The notes beneath the pieces were generated by a model. It was not told the DNA's origin, did no database searches, and saw only the letters and a program-made list of their open reading frames with translations. 64,000 nucleotides of DNA from CAVRUZ01 sp963724495 (GTDB taxonomy: Bacteria > Actinomycetota > Actinomycetes > Propionibacteriales > DAIQRJ01): positions 62,001 through 126,000 of the forward strand of contig CAVRUZ010000002.1 in assembly GCA_963724495.1 (NCBI GenBank), written 5' to 3'. A program made the translations under genes and the position numbers. Below, in pieces: positions 46,985-56,558 of the stretch (position 1 is the stretch's first letter; every line of letters starts with the position of its first letter).

Positions 46985-49900
46985 ATGCGCCCGAGCGAGA
47001 TCGCCGAAGCGCTGGGTCTCGAACTGCCGACGGCGGAGCAGAGCAGCGTGATCAGCGCACCCATGTCGCCGATTGCGGTCGTCGCCGGTGCTGGGTCGGG
47101 CAAGACCGAGACGATGGCAGGGCGGGTGGTCTATCTCGTGGCGAACGGGTTGGCGCGACCCGAGGAGATCCTCGGGCTCACGTTCACCCGAAAGGCCGCG
47201 CGCGAGCTGGCCGCGCGGATTCGGTGCGCCTGGCGCAACTCGCGCCGCGGGCATGCTCCCCGACGAGGCGCATCGAGGGCGAGGTCAACGTCTCCACCTA
47301 CGACTCCTACGCCGGCCGGCTGGTGGCCGAGCATGCCGTTCGGCTCGGCCGCGAGCCCAACCCGCGGCTGCTCAATCCGGCGATGGTCTTCCAGTTGGCG
47401 GAGTCGGTCCTGCTCTCCTACGACGGCGCCGATGGACGCGAAGACGATGGCGCCCTCAACCGCCCTGACCTACCTGCTCGACCTGCACAACCAGCTGTCC
47501 GGTCACCTGGTGGACCCGGACGAGCTCCGCGTCCGCCACCGAGGACTGGAGAGCAGCTGCTCCGTCCCTTCCTGGCAAGGGCAAGGCGGGTCTCATCGAA
47601 GACACTGCAGCGACGTCGTGGAGGCCTCGGCGGCGCGGGTGCAACTGCTCGGACATGGTGAGCCGAACTGCAGGCGGCGAAGGCCCGCGCCGACAGCGTC
47701 GACTTCGCCGACATGCCACGCTGGCGGCCACCATCGCCCGCGAGTGCCCTGACGTCGGCGAGCGGAGCGGTCCGGTACAGGGCGGTGCTGCTGGACGAGT
47801 ACCAGGACACCGCCTTCAACCAGTTGGCGATGTTGCGAGGCTTTTCGGCGGCGGGCACCCGGTGCTGGCCGTGGGCGACCCGATGCAGTCGATCTACTCG
47901 TGGCGCGGTGCCAGCGTCGGCACTCTGGGGCAGTTTCCGTGCCGATTTCCGGCCGACGGGGAGCCAGGCGCCGGTCTTGCCGTTGAGCACGAGCTTCCGC
48001 AACCGGCCCGGCGGTGCTGGCAGTTGCCAATGCAATTGACCGAGCCGCTGCGTGACGGCCGAATGACCGTTCCCGCGCTGACGCCCTTCACGTGGCGACC
48101 CGGTGAGGTGCGCTCGGCCTGTTCGAGGACTACGAAGCCGAACTGGCCTCCGATTGCCGAGCAGCTTCGCGCTGCTGTGGAACGAGGACGCCCCGAAGCG
48201 GACGCGCCGGGGCGGCGAAGCCCGGAGCATGGCGGTGTTGGTACGCCGCCGGGAGGGGATGACCGACTACGCCGAAGCCCTGCGTGGCAAGGGCGTCGAG
48301 GTGGAGATCGTCGGTCTCGGTGGCCTTGTGTACTCGCCGGCAGTCGCGGATGTGTATGCCACGTTGAAGATTCTGGCCGACCCTTCCGACGGTGCGGCGA
48401 TGTTGCGACTGCTCACCGGCTCGCGATGGCGCCTCGGTGCAGCCGACCTCGCCTGCCCTCGGCAAGCATGCCGAAAGGCGAATCGCCGGCGCGATGCGTC
48501 ACACGCCCTCCCCGACGAGGACGGGGTCACGATCGTCGACGCCGTGGCGCGATCACCGGGTGGTCGCGGGCTGTCGACTGCTGGCGCGAGTCCGGGTCAG
48601 CCGGCTTGCGGCTGAACTGGAAGCGCCTGCACGAGCGGTCGGCCGCACCGTTGCCGGACCTCGTCGCCGAGGTGATCCGCACCCTCGGGCTCGATGTCGA
48701 GGTCGCTGCCCGACCGGAAACGTCGTCGGTGCCCGCGCGGACCTCGACGCGTTCAGGCCGCGGCGGCCGAGTTCTCCGACAGCGCAGAGGACGCGCGGTT
48801 GTCGTCGTTCATCGGCTACCTCGCGGCCGCGGAGGAGGCCGAGGACGGCCTGGAACCCGGCCACGTCCAGGTCTCGCCGCATCGCGTGCAGATCATCACC
48901 GTCCACGGCGCCAAGGGCCTGGAGTGGGACGTCGTCGCGGTCGCCAGCATGTGCGCCACCACCTTTCCGAATGCGCCCAAGGGCGTCAGTCCGTCGAAAG
49001 CCGTGCGGCTGCTGCCCGTACGAAGTGCGGGGCGACGCCGACGAGCTGCCCAGGCTCGATCTTCGCCGGCGCACCAACCAGACCGAGGCTGGCAAGGTGG
49101 TGGCTGCCTTCGACGGACGATGCAAGTGACGCGCACCAGATCGAGGAGCGGCGTCTCGCGTACGTCGCCGTGACTCGTGCGCGCTGTCTGCTGATCTGCA
49201 CGGGCATACCGGCCGATCACCGCGAGTCACCAAGCCCGAGGGCGGAGTCGGAGTTCCTGCCAAGAGGTCCGCGAGCGCGGTCGCGGTCACTGCCGGCCGG
49301 CGGGCGTGGTCTCGAGCTGGGCGGACGAACGCCGGCCCAGTCGACCGATGCCGCCGAACCTCGCGAGGCGGCCGTGGCCGTACGACGGCCTAGGCGACGC
49401 GACGGGCCGTCGTCGAGGCCGGTGCCGACGCGGTGCGGTCGGCTGCCGCCCTGCTGGCCGTCGAGCCACCGGAGGAGCACGCGGCGCACGAGGCCGATCT
49501 CGACGCCCTGGCCGGACCCGACGGCCCCGCCCGATGGCAGGCCGAGACCGACCTGGTGCTGGCCGAACTCGCCCGGCGCCGGTCACGCGGACCGGTCGAG
49601 GTCGAGCTGCCGCACCGGCTCTCGGTCAGCCAGCTCGTGGAACTGAGGCGTGACCCCGTAGGCCTGGCCCGCCGACTGCGCCGTCCGGTGCCGGGGCCGC
49701 CGAATCCCCAAGCCAGGCGGGGAACGGCGTTCCACACCTGGTTGGAGCAGCAGTTCGGTCAGCCGGCGCTGCTCGATGTCACCGAGCTACCAGGATCGGC
49801 CGACGACGGTAGTGCCGGCGACGACCACCTGCCCCGGTTGCAGGCAGCCTTCCGCCGGTCCGACTGGTCGGGACGGACGCCGCTGGAGGTCGAGGCGCCG

Positions 49901-50320
49901 TTCGAGCTCGTCCTCGACGGCGTGGTGATCCGCGGCCGCGTCGACGCTGTGTACGGCGACGAGAGCAGCCCGCCCGTACGCCGGCGCGTCGATGCCGCGG
50001 TAGCTCAGCTGAGCCTGTTCGACGAGCCGGACGAGCCCGACGAGCGGGAGGCGCCCCGGGCGACGGAGGCGAGGCTGGAGGTCGTCGACTGGAAGACCGG
50101 TGCACCGCCGAGTGGCCGGCAGGCAACGGTGGCTGCGGTCCAGCTGGCCGCGTACCGCCTCGCTTTCGCGCACCTGTACCGACTGGACCTCGACCAGGTG
50201 AGCGCCGCCTTCCACTACGTGGCTGACGACGTCACCGTGCGTCCGGCCGACCTGCTCGACGCCGATGGCCTGCGCGACCTGCTGCGGTCGGTCGAGCCTC
50301 GGGTCGCGACGGAAGCGTGA
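46985..50320 (+). pseudogene. adnB: AdnB subunit of the AdnAB helicase-nuclease, many frameshifts as sequenced
   Basis: Partner of AdnA. ATG 46985 starts MRPSEIAEALGLELPTAEQS, Walker A VVAGAGSGKTETM and GLTFTRKAARELAARI. Later blocks lie in alternating frames: VNVSTYDSYAGRLVAEHAVR, AVLLDEYQDTAFNQLAML, GLGGLVYSPAVADVYATLKI, IITVHGAKGLEWDVVAVA and RLAYVAVTRARCLL. From 49433 one clean frame holds the RecB-like nuclease: RRGTAFHTWLEQQFG, IRGRVDAVYGD, EVVDWKTGAPP and AVQLAAYRLAFAHLY. The span (about 1112 codons) matches AdnB of mycobacteria. It follows adnA after 27 bases. Confidence 0.85.
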
Positions 50321-50330
50321 CCGCCGACCG

Positions 50331-51032
50331 TCAGGAGACGGCGGCCAGAGCCACCTCGACCATCTGGGCGAACGTGCGCTCGCGCTCGTCGGAGGAGGTC
50401 GACGTGCCGAGCGTCACGTGGTCGGACACGGTGAGCACGGCCAGCGCCCGGCGGCCGAACGACGCCGCCAGCGTGTACAGCACCGACGCCTCCATCTCCA
50501 CGGCCAGCACGCCGTGGTCGATCATCAGCTGGGTGATCTCCATACGGGGCTGGTAGAAGCTGTCGCTGGACAGCACCGGCCCGACGACCACCCTGGCGCC
50601 GGAGGCCTGCCCGGCCTGGTGCGCCTTGAGCAGCAGCCCGAAGTCGGCTGACGGGGCGAAGTCCCAGCCGTGGAACCGGGTGCGGTTCATTCCCGAGTCG
50701 GTGCAGGCCGTCTGGGCCAGCACGATGTCGCGCAGCTCGAGGTCGGTCGACAGTCCACCGCAGGTGCCGACCCGGACCAGGGTCTGCACGCCGTAGTCGG
50801 CGAAGAGTTCCTGGGCGTAGATCGCCGCCGAGGGCATGCCCATGCCGGAACCTTGCACCGAGAGCCGCTGGCCCTTGTACTCGCCGGTGTAGCCGAGCAT
50901 GTTGCGCGTCTGCGAATAGCACGTGGGGTTGGTGAAGAACGTCTCCGCGATCCACTGCGCCCGCAGTGGATCGCCGGGGAAGAGGACGGTCTCGGCGATC
51001 TCGCCGGGCTGGGCTGCGATGTGGATGCTCAC
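50331..51032 (-). CDS. deoD: DeoD-type purine nucleoside phosphorylase
   Basis: Phosphorolysis of purine (deoxy)nucleosides in salvage. 233 residues, hexameric-type family: ETVLFPGDPLRAQWIAETF, GSGMGMPSAAIYAQELF, RVGTCGGLSTDLELRD, LSSDSFYQPR, LAVEMEASVLYTLAA and LTVSDHVTLG (active-site Asp). GTG 51032 gives the family start MSIHIAAQPGEIAE. Converges on adnB with 10 bases between. It is not adjacent to other salvage genes. Confidence 0.93.
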   Translation of the reverse strand: MSIHIAAQPGEIAETVLFPGDPLRAQWIAETFFTNPTCYSQTRNMLGYTGEYKGQRLSVQGSGMGMPSAAIYAQELFADYGVQTLVRVGTCGGLSTDLELRDIVLAQTACTDSGMNRTRFHGWDFAPSADFGLLLKAHQAGQASGARVVVGPVLSSDSFYQPRMEITQLMIDHGVLAVEMEASVLYTLAASFGRRALAVLTVSDHVTLGTSTSSDERERTFAQMVEVALAAVS

Positions 51033-51170
51033 GGGCGCAGTTAACCAAAGGGCTCGACCGATCGTCCCCGCTCGGCACCGGGGAGCGCGTCTGGGCCGTC
51101 GCGCAGACCGGGATGTCTCTATTGCTGGAAGGGATCCGGCTATCCCGGTGCCATCGACGGCATCGGCACC

Positions 51171-51176
51171 TACGCT
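51171..51176 (+). promoter_or_regulatory. -10-like TACGCT for the leaderless REC/flavoprotein gene
   Basis: TACGCT ends 6 bases before ATG 51183, and there is no Shine-Dalgarno. It probably drives the 51183-54347 two-gene unit. Confidence 0.45.
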
Positions 51177-51182
51177 CTGCGC

Positions 51183-52889
51183 ATGTCTGGTCAACCGGCC
51201 GCCGCGACCAGACCCTTGCTGCTGGCCGTGGACAGCGATCCCGTGCAGCTGGACAAGATCGAAGAGGCGCTGCAGCGCAACTTCGGCGCTGAGTTCCGGG
51301 TTCGCGGCGAGCTCGACGCCGATGCCGCCCTCCGCCTCCTCACCACCACTCATGACCTCGGCCAACGGATCGCCCTGCTGCTCGTGGACCGGTCCTTCCA
51401 CGAGGACAAGCGGGCACAGCTGTTCGGCCGTGCCCGCGCCCTGCAACCCGACGCCCGCCGGGCGCTGCTGATCGAGTGGGGTGCCTGGGCGGACCCGGAT
51501 ACGGCGACCTCGATCCTGGCCGGGATGGCCGTCGGCGACATCAACTACTACGTGCTGAAGCCCTGGATGGCCGGCGACCAGCACTTCCACCGCACGGTCG
51601 CCGAGTTCGTGCACGAGTGGTCACGTGCCGAGGTGGCCAACCTGCGCGAGGTCGTGGTGATCGCCGATCGTCATTGCGCCCGTGCGCATGCCGTGCGCAC
51701 GCTGCTCGAACGCAACGGCATCCCGAGCGCCTTCCGCGAGCGCGGCTCGCAGCTCGCGAACGACGTGCTGCAGAAGCTCGAGATCGACGCCGATGGCACC
51801 GAGGTCCTCGTCTGGATGCCAGCGGTCGGCGGCGCCGTCCTCCGTGATCCCACGGATCCGGAGATCGTCGAGGCGTGGGGCATCCACACCACGCTCCCCA
51901 CGGACCGCCGCGACTTCGACGTGCTGGTCGTCGGCGCCGGTCCCAGTGGTCTGGCGGCCGCTGTCTACGCGTCGTCCGAAGGCATGAGCACCCTGGTGGT
52001 CGAGCGCGAGGCCATCGGCGGACAGGCCGGCACCAGCTCGCTGATCCGCAACTACCTCGGCTTCTCTCGTGGCATCAGCGGGGCGGAACTCGCGCAGCGG
52101 GCCTACCAGCAGGCGTGGGTCTTCGGCGTCGACTTCGTGCTGATGCGCGACATCGAGCAGTTGCAGGCCAACGGTTCGGGCTACCTTGCGCAGGTCAGCG
52201 GCCTCGGCGAGGTCCGGGCCAGGACGGTCGTGCTGGCCACCGGCGTCTCCTACCGACAGCTGGACGTGCCCGACCTCGAACAACTCTCGGGCGCCGGGGT
52301 CTACTACGGCGCGAGCGTGTCCGAAGCGCACGGTCTGAAGGGGATGGACGCCGTCGTCGTCGGCGGCGGGAACTCGGCGGGTCAGGCTGTCCTGCACCTG
52401 GCCAGGTACTGCCGCCACGTGACGCTGCTGGTGCGCGGGTCCGACATCCGGCGCGGCATGTCGGCCTATCTCATCCACGCCATCGACGCTGCACGCAACA
52501 CCGTGGTGCTCACGTCCACCGAGGTGATCGGCTGCGTGGGGACCGGTCGCCTCGAAGCCGTGAAGGTGCGCAACGGCAAGGACGGCAGCGAGCACGTGCT
52601 GCATGCCGACGGGCTGTTCCTCATGATCGGGGCACAGCCACGCACCGACTGGCTGCCGCCCACGGTGGCACGGGACACACACGGATTCGTTCTTGCCGGA
52701 GCCGAGGCGGGGTCGAGCGAGAAGTGGCCCCTGGACCGCAGCCCGCAGCCGTACGAGACGACATCGCCCGGAGTCTTCGTCGTCGGCGACGTTCGCCACG
52801 GTTCGGTGAAGAGAGTCGCCGCCGCAGTGGGGGAGGGATCGGTCGTGGTGTCTCAGCTCTGGCAGCACCTGCAGGCCCTCGATGGCTGA
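51183..52889 (+). CDS. Receiver-like / thioredoxin-like / thioredoxin-reductase-like fusion flavoprotein
   Basis: 568 residues in three parts. Residues 10-130 resemble a response-regulator receiver: VDSDP (acidic pocket, 16-20), LLLVDRS (phospho-Asp candidate D69) and YYVLKPW (Lys 126). Residues ~145-240 resemble a thioredoxin/glutaredoxin-like domain (VVVIADRHCARAHAVRTLLE.. GGAVLRDPTDPEIVEAWG) with only one Cys. From 247 on it is a two-dinucleotide-domain flavoprotein: FDVLVVGAGPSGLAAAVYAS, GGQAGTSSLIRNYLGF, DAVVVGGGNSAGQAVLHLA and GVFVVGDVRHGSVKRVA. The redox CxxC of thioredoxin reductase (CATC) is replaced by GASV, so it cannot act as an ordinary reductase. Its stop overlaps the cyclase start by 8 bases. 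Confidence 0.85.
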   Translation: MSGQPAAATRPLLLAVDSDPVQLDKIEEALQRNFGAEFRVRGELDADAALRLLTTTHDLGQRIALLLVDRSFHEDKRAQLFGRARALQPDARRALLIEWGAWADPDTATSILAGMAVGDINYYVLKPWMAGDQHFHRTVAEFVHEWSRAEVANLREVVVIADRHCARAHAVRTLLERNGIPSAFRERGSQLANDVLQKLEIDADGTEVLVWMPAVGGAVLRDPTDPEIVEAWGIHTTLPTDRRDFDVLVVGAGPSGLAAAVYASSEGMSTLVVEREAIGGQAGTSSLIRNYLGFSRGISGAELAQRAYQQAWVFGVDFVLMRDIEQLQANGSGYLAQVSGLGEVRARTVVLATGVSYRQLDVPDLEQLSGAGVYYGASVSEAHGLKGMDAVVVGGGNSAGQAVLHLARYCRHVTLLVRGSDIRRGMSAYLIHAIDAARNTVVLTSTEVIGCVGTGRLEAVKVRNGKDGSEHVLHADGLFLMIGAQPRTDWLPPTVARDTHGFVLAGAEAGSSEKWPLDRSPQPYETTSPGVFVVGDVRHGSVKRVAAAVGEGSVVVSQLWQHLQALDG

Positions 52890-54347
52890 GTCGCGGTTCT
52901 CCCGGTCCGGGGGAATGGTCGCCGGCACGATCGTCGTGCTGCTGCTCCCGCTGGCGGGCTTCGTCCTGCTGATCCGCCAGCCGCAGTTCGACGTCCACTG
53001 GGAGGCACACCCCTCGCACTTCTGGCTCGTGCTGGTCACCGCGGCCCTGTCCGCGGTGCTCGCCTACACCACCGGGGCCGCTGCGGTCACGCGCGGGGAT
53101 GCGCGCGTGCTGCTGGTGTCCCTCGCGTTTCTCTCGTCCGCCGGATTCCTCGCGCTGCATGCGCTCGCGACGCCAGGCGTGCTGTTGAACACACCGAACG
53201 CGGGCTTCGTCATGGCGACACCCGTCGGCATCGCCCTCGGGTCGGTGATGGCGGCGCTGTCCAGCCTCGACCTGTCCGGGGACCGCGCCGTGCGCATGAT
53301 GCGCCTCGGCCGGATCCTGCGATGGGTGCTGCTCGGGCTGATGGCGGCCTGGGCGGTGCTGTCCATCGCTCAGATCCCGCCACTGCAGAAGGGAGCGGTG
53401 CCGGAGCGTGCCGGTGGTCTGCTAGCCGCCTTCGCGGTTCCCGCCGTGCTCCTGTACGGCGTGAGCGCGGTGCGCTACCTCCAGCTGTGGCGGCGGCGGC
53501 CCTCGTGGATGTTGCTGACGATGATGTCGGCGTTCGTCTTGTTGGCCGAGGCGATGATCGCCGTCGTCTTCGCCCGCAACTGGGCCCTGTCGTGGTGGGA
53601 GTGGCACCTGCTGCTCCTCGTCGCCTACGGCCTCGTCGCCCTCGGCGCCCGGATCCAGTGGCGCGAGGAGCGATTCGCCGACCTCTACCTCGGCGACACG
53701 GTCTCGGGAGTGCGGAACCTCAGCGTGCTGTTCGCCGACCTGCAGGGGTTCACGTCCTTCTCGGAGAAGCACGAGTCGGGCGAGGTCACGTCGATGCTGA
53801 ACGCCTACTTCGAAGTGGCGGTTCCGCCGGTCGTCCGGCGCTACGGCGGCGACGTCGATCGGATCATCGGCGACGCCCTGATGGTCACCTTCAACAAGCG
53901 GGGCGACCAGCCCGACCACGCCTGGCGAGCTGCCTCGGCGGGCCTTGCCCTGCAGGAAGCCACGGGCCTGGTCGCGGCCACGCATCCCAACTGGCCACGC
54001 TTTCGCGTCGGCATCAACAGCGGAGAGGCCTCGGTGAGCCTGCTGGGGACCGAGGGCGGCCGGACGCACACGGTCATCGGCGACGTGGTCAACGTCGCGT
54101 CCCGCATCGAGGGAAAGGCGCCCGCCGGCGGGGTGGCGATCGGGCCGGGAACACGGGCGGCGCTGGGTCGACGTGCACAGACCGAGTCGATCGGACTCCT
54201 CGACCTGAAAGGCAAGGCCGAACCGGTGGAGGCCTTCCACCTGATGAGCCTGGACACCGAGGGCACCGGACCACGAACACTTTCGGGCGGCGTAACTCGG
54301 CAGTCGAGCTCCGATGCGCGCGCCCGGCGGCACGAATCGATGCCTAG
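52882..54347 (+). CDS. Membrane-anchored class III adenylate/guanylate cyclase, 3' end uncertain
   Basis: Six or so N-terminal membrane helices (GGMVAGTIVVLLLPLAGFVL to WWEWHLLLLVAYGLVALGA), then from about residue 275 a class III catalytic domain: SVLFADLQGFTSFSEKHE (metal Asp), RYGGDVDRIIGDALMVTF (second metal Asp) and HTVIGDVVNVASRIEGKA (Asn/Arg transition-state pair). The Thr in HTVIGD is typical of class IIIb. The usual substrate-specifying Lys (VDKFIGD) is Arg here. The domain ends with GKAEPVEAFHLM near 54245. The frame then stays open through nudC to 55005, which is implausible; a stop at 54345-54347 is reached after one shift and I use it. Coupled to the flavoprotein gene by an 8-base overlap. 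Confidence 0.78.
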
Positions 54348-54356
54348 AGTCGGCAC

Positions 54357-55301
54357 GTGCCGATCCTCCAGCGACTCGCCTTCGGTCAGGGCCGGATCGA
54401 CGTCTCCACCAAGCTCCGCGACGACGAGGAGTGGCTCGGCCGGCAGTGGGCCGATTCACGCAGCCGGGTCCTGGTCCTCAGCGGCGACCGCGCCATGGCG
54501 GTACCTGCCGAGTCCGGATCGTCGCCCGTCACCTGGTTCTCGCCGGCCGATCTCGTCGACCGGTCCGTGCGCGACGCCGTCCTCCTCGGCGTCGACGACG
54601 AAGGCGTGGCCCACTTCTCGTTGCCAGTTGCCGAGGGTGACTCCGCACCTACGCGTGATCTGTCCGGCGAGCTGGCGCAGATGTCATTGCGCGATGTCGC
54701 GGCTGACCTGTCCGAGGACGAAGCCTCCCTGTTCGTGCATGCCGTCGCGTTGGCGCGCTGGCACCAGCGGCACCAGTTCTGCGCCTCCTGCGGGCAGCCC
54801 ACGGTCATCCAGTCCGCCGGGCACGTGCGGCGATGCCCGTCCTGCTCGGCGCTGCACTTCCCACGAACCGATCCGGCCATCATCGTGCTGGTGGTGGATG
54901 CGGACGACCGTTGCCTGCTCGGTCACGGGGCGGAGTGGGCTTCCCGCCAGTACTCCACGCTCGCGGGCTTCGTGGAGCCCGGGGAGACGCTCGAACAGGC
55001 GGTGATCCGTGAGGTGCACGAGGAGTCGGGGGTGGTGGTGGAGGACCCCGTCTACCTCGGCAGCCAGCCGTGGCCGTTCCCCGCCAGCCTGATGCTGGGC
55101 TTCAAGGCGACGGCGAGCACCGTGGCGATCACCACCGACAACGTCGAGGTCACGCACGCACGCTGGTTCACCCGCGAGCAGTTGGCCGCGGACGTGATCA
55201 GCGGGACCGTGACTCTCTCCAGCGGGGTCTCGATCTCCCGCCGCCTCATCCAGCACTGGTACGGCGGGGATCTCCCGGCCAATCAGCCCGAGCCCGCCTG
55301 A
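54357..55301 (+). CDS. nudC: NADH pyrophosphatase / NAD-capped RNA decapping Nudix hydrolase
   Basis: 314 residues. Zinc ribbon CASCGQP..RRCPSC, Nudix box GFVEPGETLEQAVIREVHEE with SG following, and the NudC signature SQPWPFPASLMLGF. It cleaves NAD(H) and NAD-capped RNA to NMN(H) plus AMP or monophosphorylated RNA. GTG 54357 lies 6 bases after TAGAGT (54345-54350), so the transcript is probably leaderless and its promoter overlaps the end of the cyclase gene. Next to mrx1 and uvrD2 as in mycobacteria. Confidence 0.93.
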   Translation: MPILQRLAFGQGRIDVSTKLRDDEEWLGRQWADSRSRVLVLSGDRAMAVPAESGSSPVTWFSPADLVDRSVRDAVLLGVDDEGVAHFSLPVAEGDSAPTRDLSGELAQMSLRDVAADLSEDEASLFVHAVALARWHQRHQFCASCGQPTVIQSAGHVRRCPSCSALHFPRTDPAIIVLVVDADDRCLLGHGAEWASRQYSTLAGFVEPGETLEQAVIREVHEESGVVVEDPVYLGSQPWPFPASLMLGFKATASTVAITTDNVEVTHARWFTREQLAADVISGTVTLSSGVSISRRLIQHWYGGDLPANQPEPA

Positions 55302-55319
55302 GCGTTGCTCTTGCCGGCC

Positions 55320-55583
55320 TCAGCCGGCGGCCACCAACTCGGCCTGCTTGCCCACCACGACCTTGGCAGCGGGGTTGGTGAGCGCCGTCCCGTCGGCGAA
55401 CACCACGGTCGGAACCGTGCGGTTGCCGTTGTTGACCGCCTCGACCCGCTCGGCTGCGCCAGGAGTGGTCTCGATGTCGACCTCGACGTAGTCGAAGCCG
55501 TTGGCATCGAGAGTTCGCTTGAGAATGCGGCAGTACCCGCACCAGGTGGTGGTGTACATGACCGGCTGTTCTGGCTGCGACAT
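55320..55583 (-). CDS. mrx1: Mycoredoxin-1-like glutaredoxin
   Basis: 87 residues: VMYTTTWCGYCRILKRTLDA holds the CGYC redox pair, then VDIETTPGAAERVEAVNNGN and RTVPTVVFADGTALTNPAA, the cis-Pro block of glutaredoxin folds. In actinobacteria such proteins reduce mycothiol-protein mixed disulfides. ATG 55583 gives MSQPEQPVMYTTTWC. It lies convergent to nudC. Confidence 0.93.
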   Translation of the reverse strand: MSQPEQPVMYTTTWCGYCRILKRTLDANGFDYVEVDIETTPGAAERVEAVNNGNRTVPTVVFADGTALTNPAAKVVVGKQAELVAAG

Positions 55584-55651
55584 GCAGGACCTTTCGGTGT
55601 CGTTCTCGTTGGACGATTCGTCACCTATGGCCAACAGCGGGTCGCGCGGAC

Positions 55652-56353
55652 CTATTCCGGGCGATCGCCCAGCCGGCGCCGCAGCAGTTCGAACGACAGG
55701 ACAGCTGCGGCGCTGGCCACGTTCAGCGACTCGACATCGCCCGCCATCGGGATCCGTAACTCCACCTGGACGTGCCGACGGGCCTCGGCCGTGAGCCCGT
55801 CCGACTCGTTGCCCAGCACGAACGCCGCACGGGCAGCGAAACGCGCGTCGTACAACGAGGTCCCGCCCGAACCGGTGAGGCCGTAGACGCGGAATCGTGC
55901 CTGGCGCAGCAGCGTGAGCGCCTCGACGGACGTGCGGGTCCGCAAGACCGGGGCGGTGAACGCCACACCGGCGGAGGCCTTGATCACGAGCGGGCCGAGC
56001 TCGCTCACGCCCGAGAACGGGACCACCACGCCCGACAGACCTGCCGCCGTCGCCGTCCGCAGGATCATCCCCACGTTGGCAGGCGTCCGGACGCCGTCGA
56101 GCACGAGAACTTCGGCGGCGGGCGGCGGATTCTCGAGCCAGTCACCGAGCGCGCGCATGCCGGGAGCGACAACGTCGGCGACGACGCCCTGGTCGTGCCT
56201 GCCGTTGCCGGCAAGGAGTTTCACCCGGTCAGGACTCACTCGCTCGACCTCGACGCCCAGTTCTCGTGCTAGGTCCTCGATCTCGGTTGCGGAGGCACCC
56301 TCGGCATTGTGCGCGAGGTGGACACGGTCGACCTGGAGGTCAGGGTTGCGCAA
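55652..56353 (-). CDS. SpoU/TrmH-family RNA methyltransferase, N-terminus incomplete
   Basis: SAM-dependent 2'-O-methyltransferase of tRNA or 23S rRNA. SPOUT motifs: VLVLDGVRTPANVGMILRTA (motif 1), FVLGNESDGLTAEAR (motif 2) and IPMAGDVESLNVASAAAVLS (motif 3). The first in-frame start, TTG 56353, cuts the substrate-binding domain. The frame continues upstream to about 56400 with RYLTIYGRRPVLAALRNPDL, a proper family N-terminus, but no ATG/GTG/TTG precedes it in frame. GTG 56453 in a neighbouring frame (VADRPATRPTPAHV) may be the real start after an indel. The specific target is unknown. Confidence 0.82.
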   Translation of the reverse strand: MRNPDLQVDRVHLAHNAEGASATEIEDLARELGVEVERVSPDRVKLLAGNGRHDQGVVADVVAPGMRALGDWLENPPPAAEVLVLDGVRTPANVGMILRTATAAGLSGVVVPFSGVSELGPLVIKASAGVAFTAPVLRTRTSVEALTLLRQARFRVYGLTGSGGTSLYDARFAARAAFVLGNESDGLTAEARRHVQVELRIPMAGDVESLNVASAAAVLSFELLRRRLGDRPE

Positions 56354-56558
56354 CGCGGCGAGAACCGGCCGGCGGCCGTAGATCGTGAGGTAGCGGTCGC
56401 GGGGTGACCCGGACGTGTGCGGGCGTGGGTCGGGTCGCCGGTCGGTCGGCCACAGCCCGGTTGTACCAGGGCCGGACGCCCGGGGTCCGGACGAACCCGA
56501 GAGTCCGCGTCGGTGGCGGATGGGCGCGCATGTCGGCCGGCTGCGTCAGGATGGTCTC

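Noticed and set aside
43654..50320. The many short open frames in the adnA/adnB region as separate novel genes
   Set aside because: Each piece aligns in order with one part of AdnA or AdnB; they are fragments of two genes.
54348..55005. C-terminal extension of the cyclase through nudC
   Set aside because: A 650-base same-strand overlap with a fully conserved nudC is implausible; the extension has no domain.
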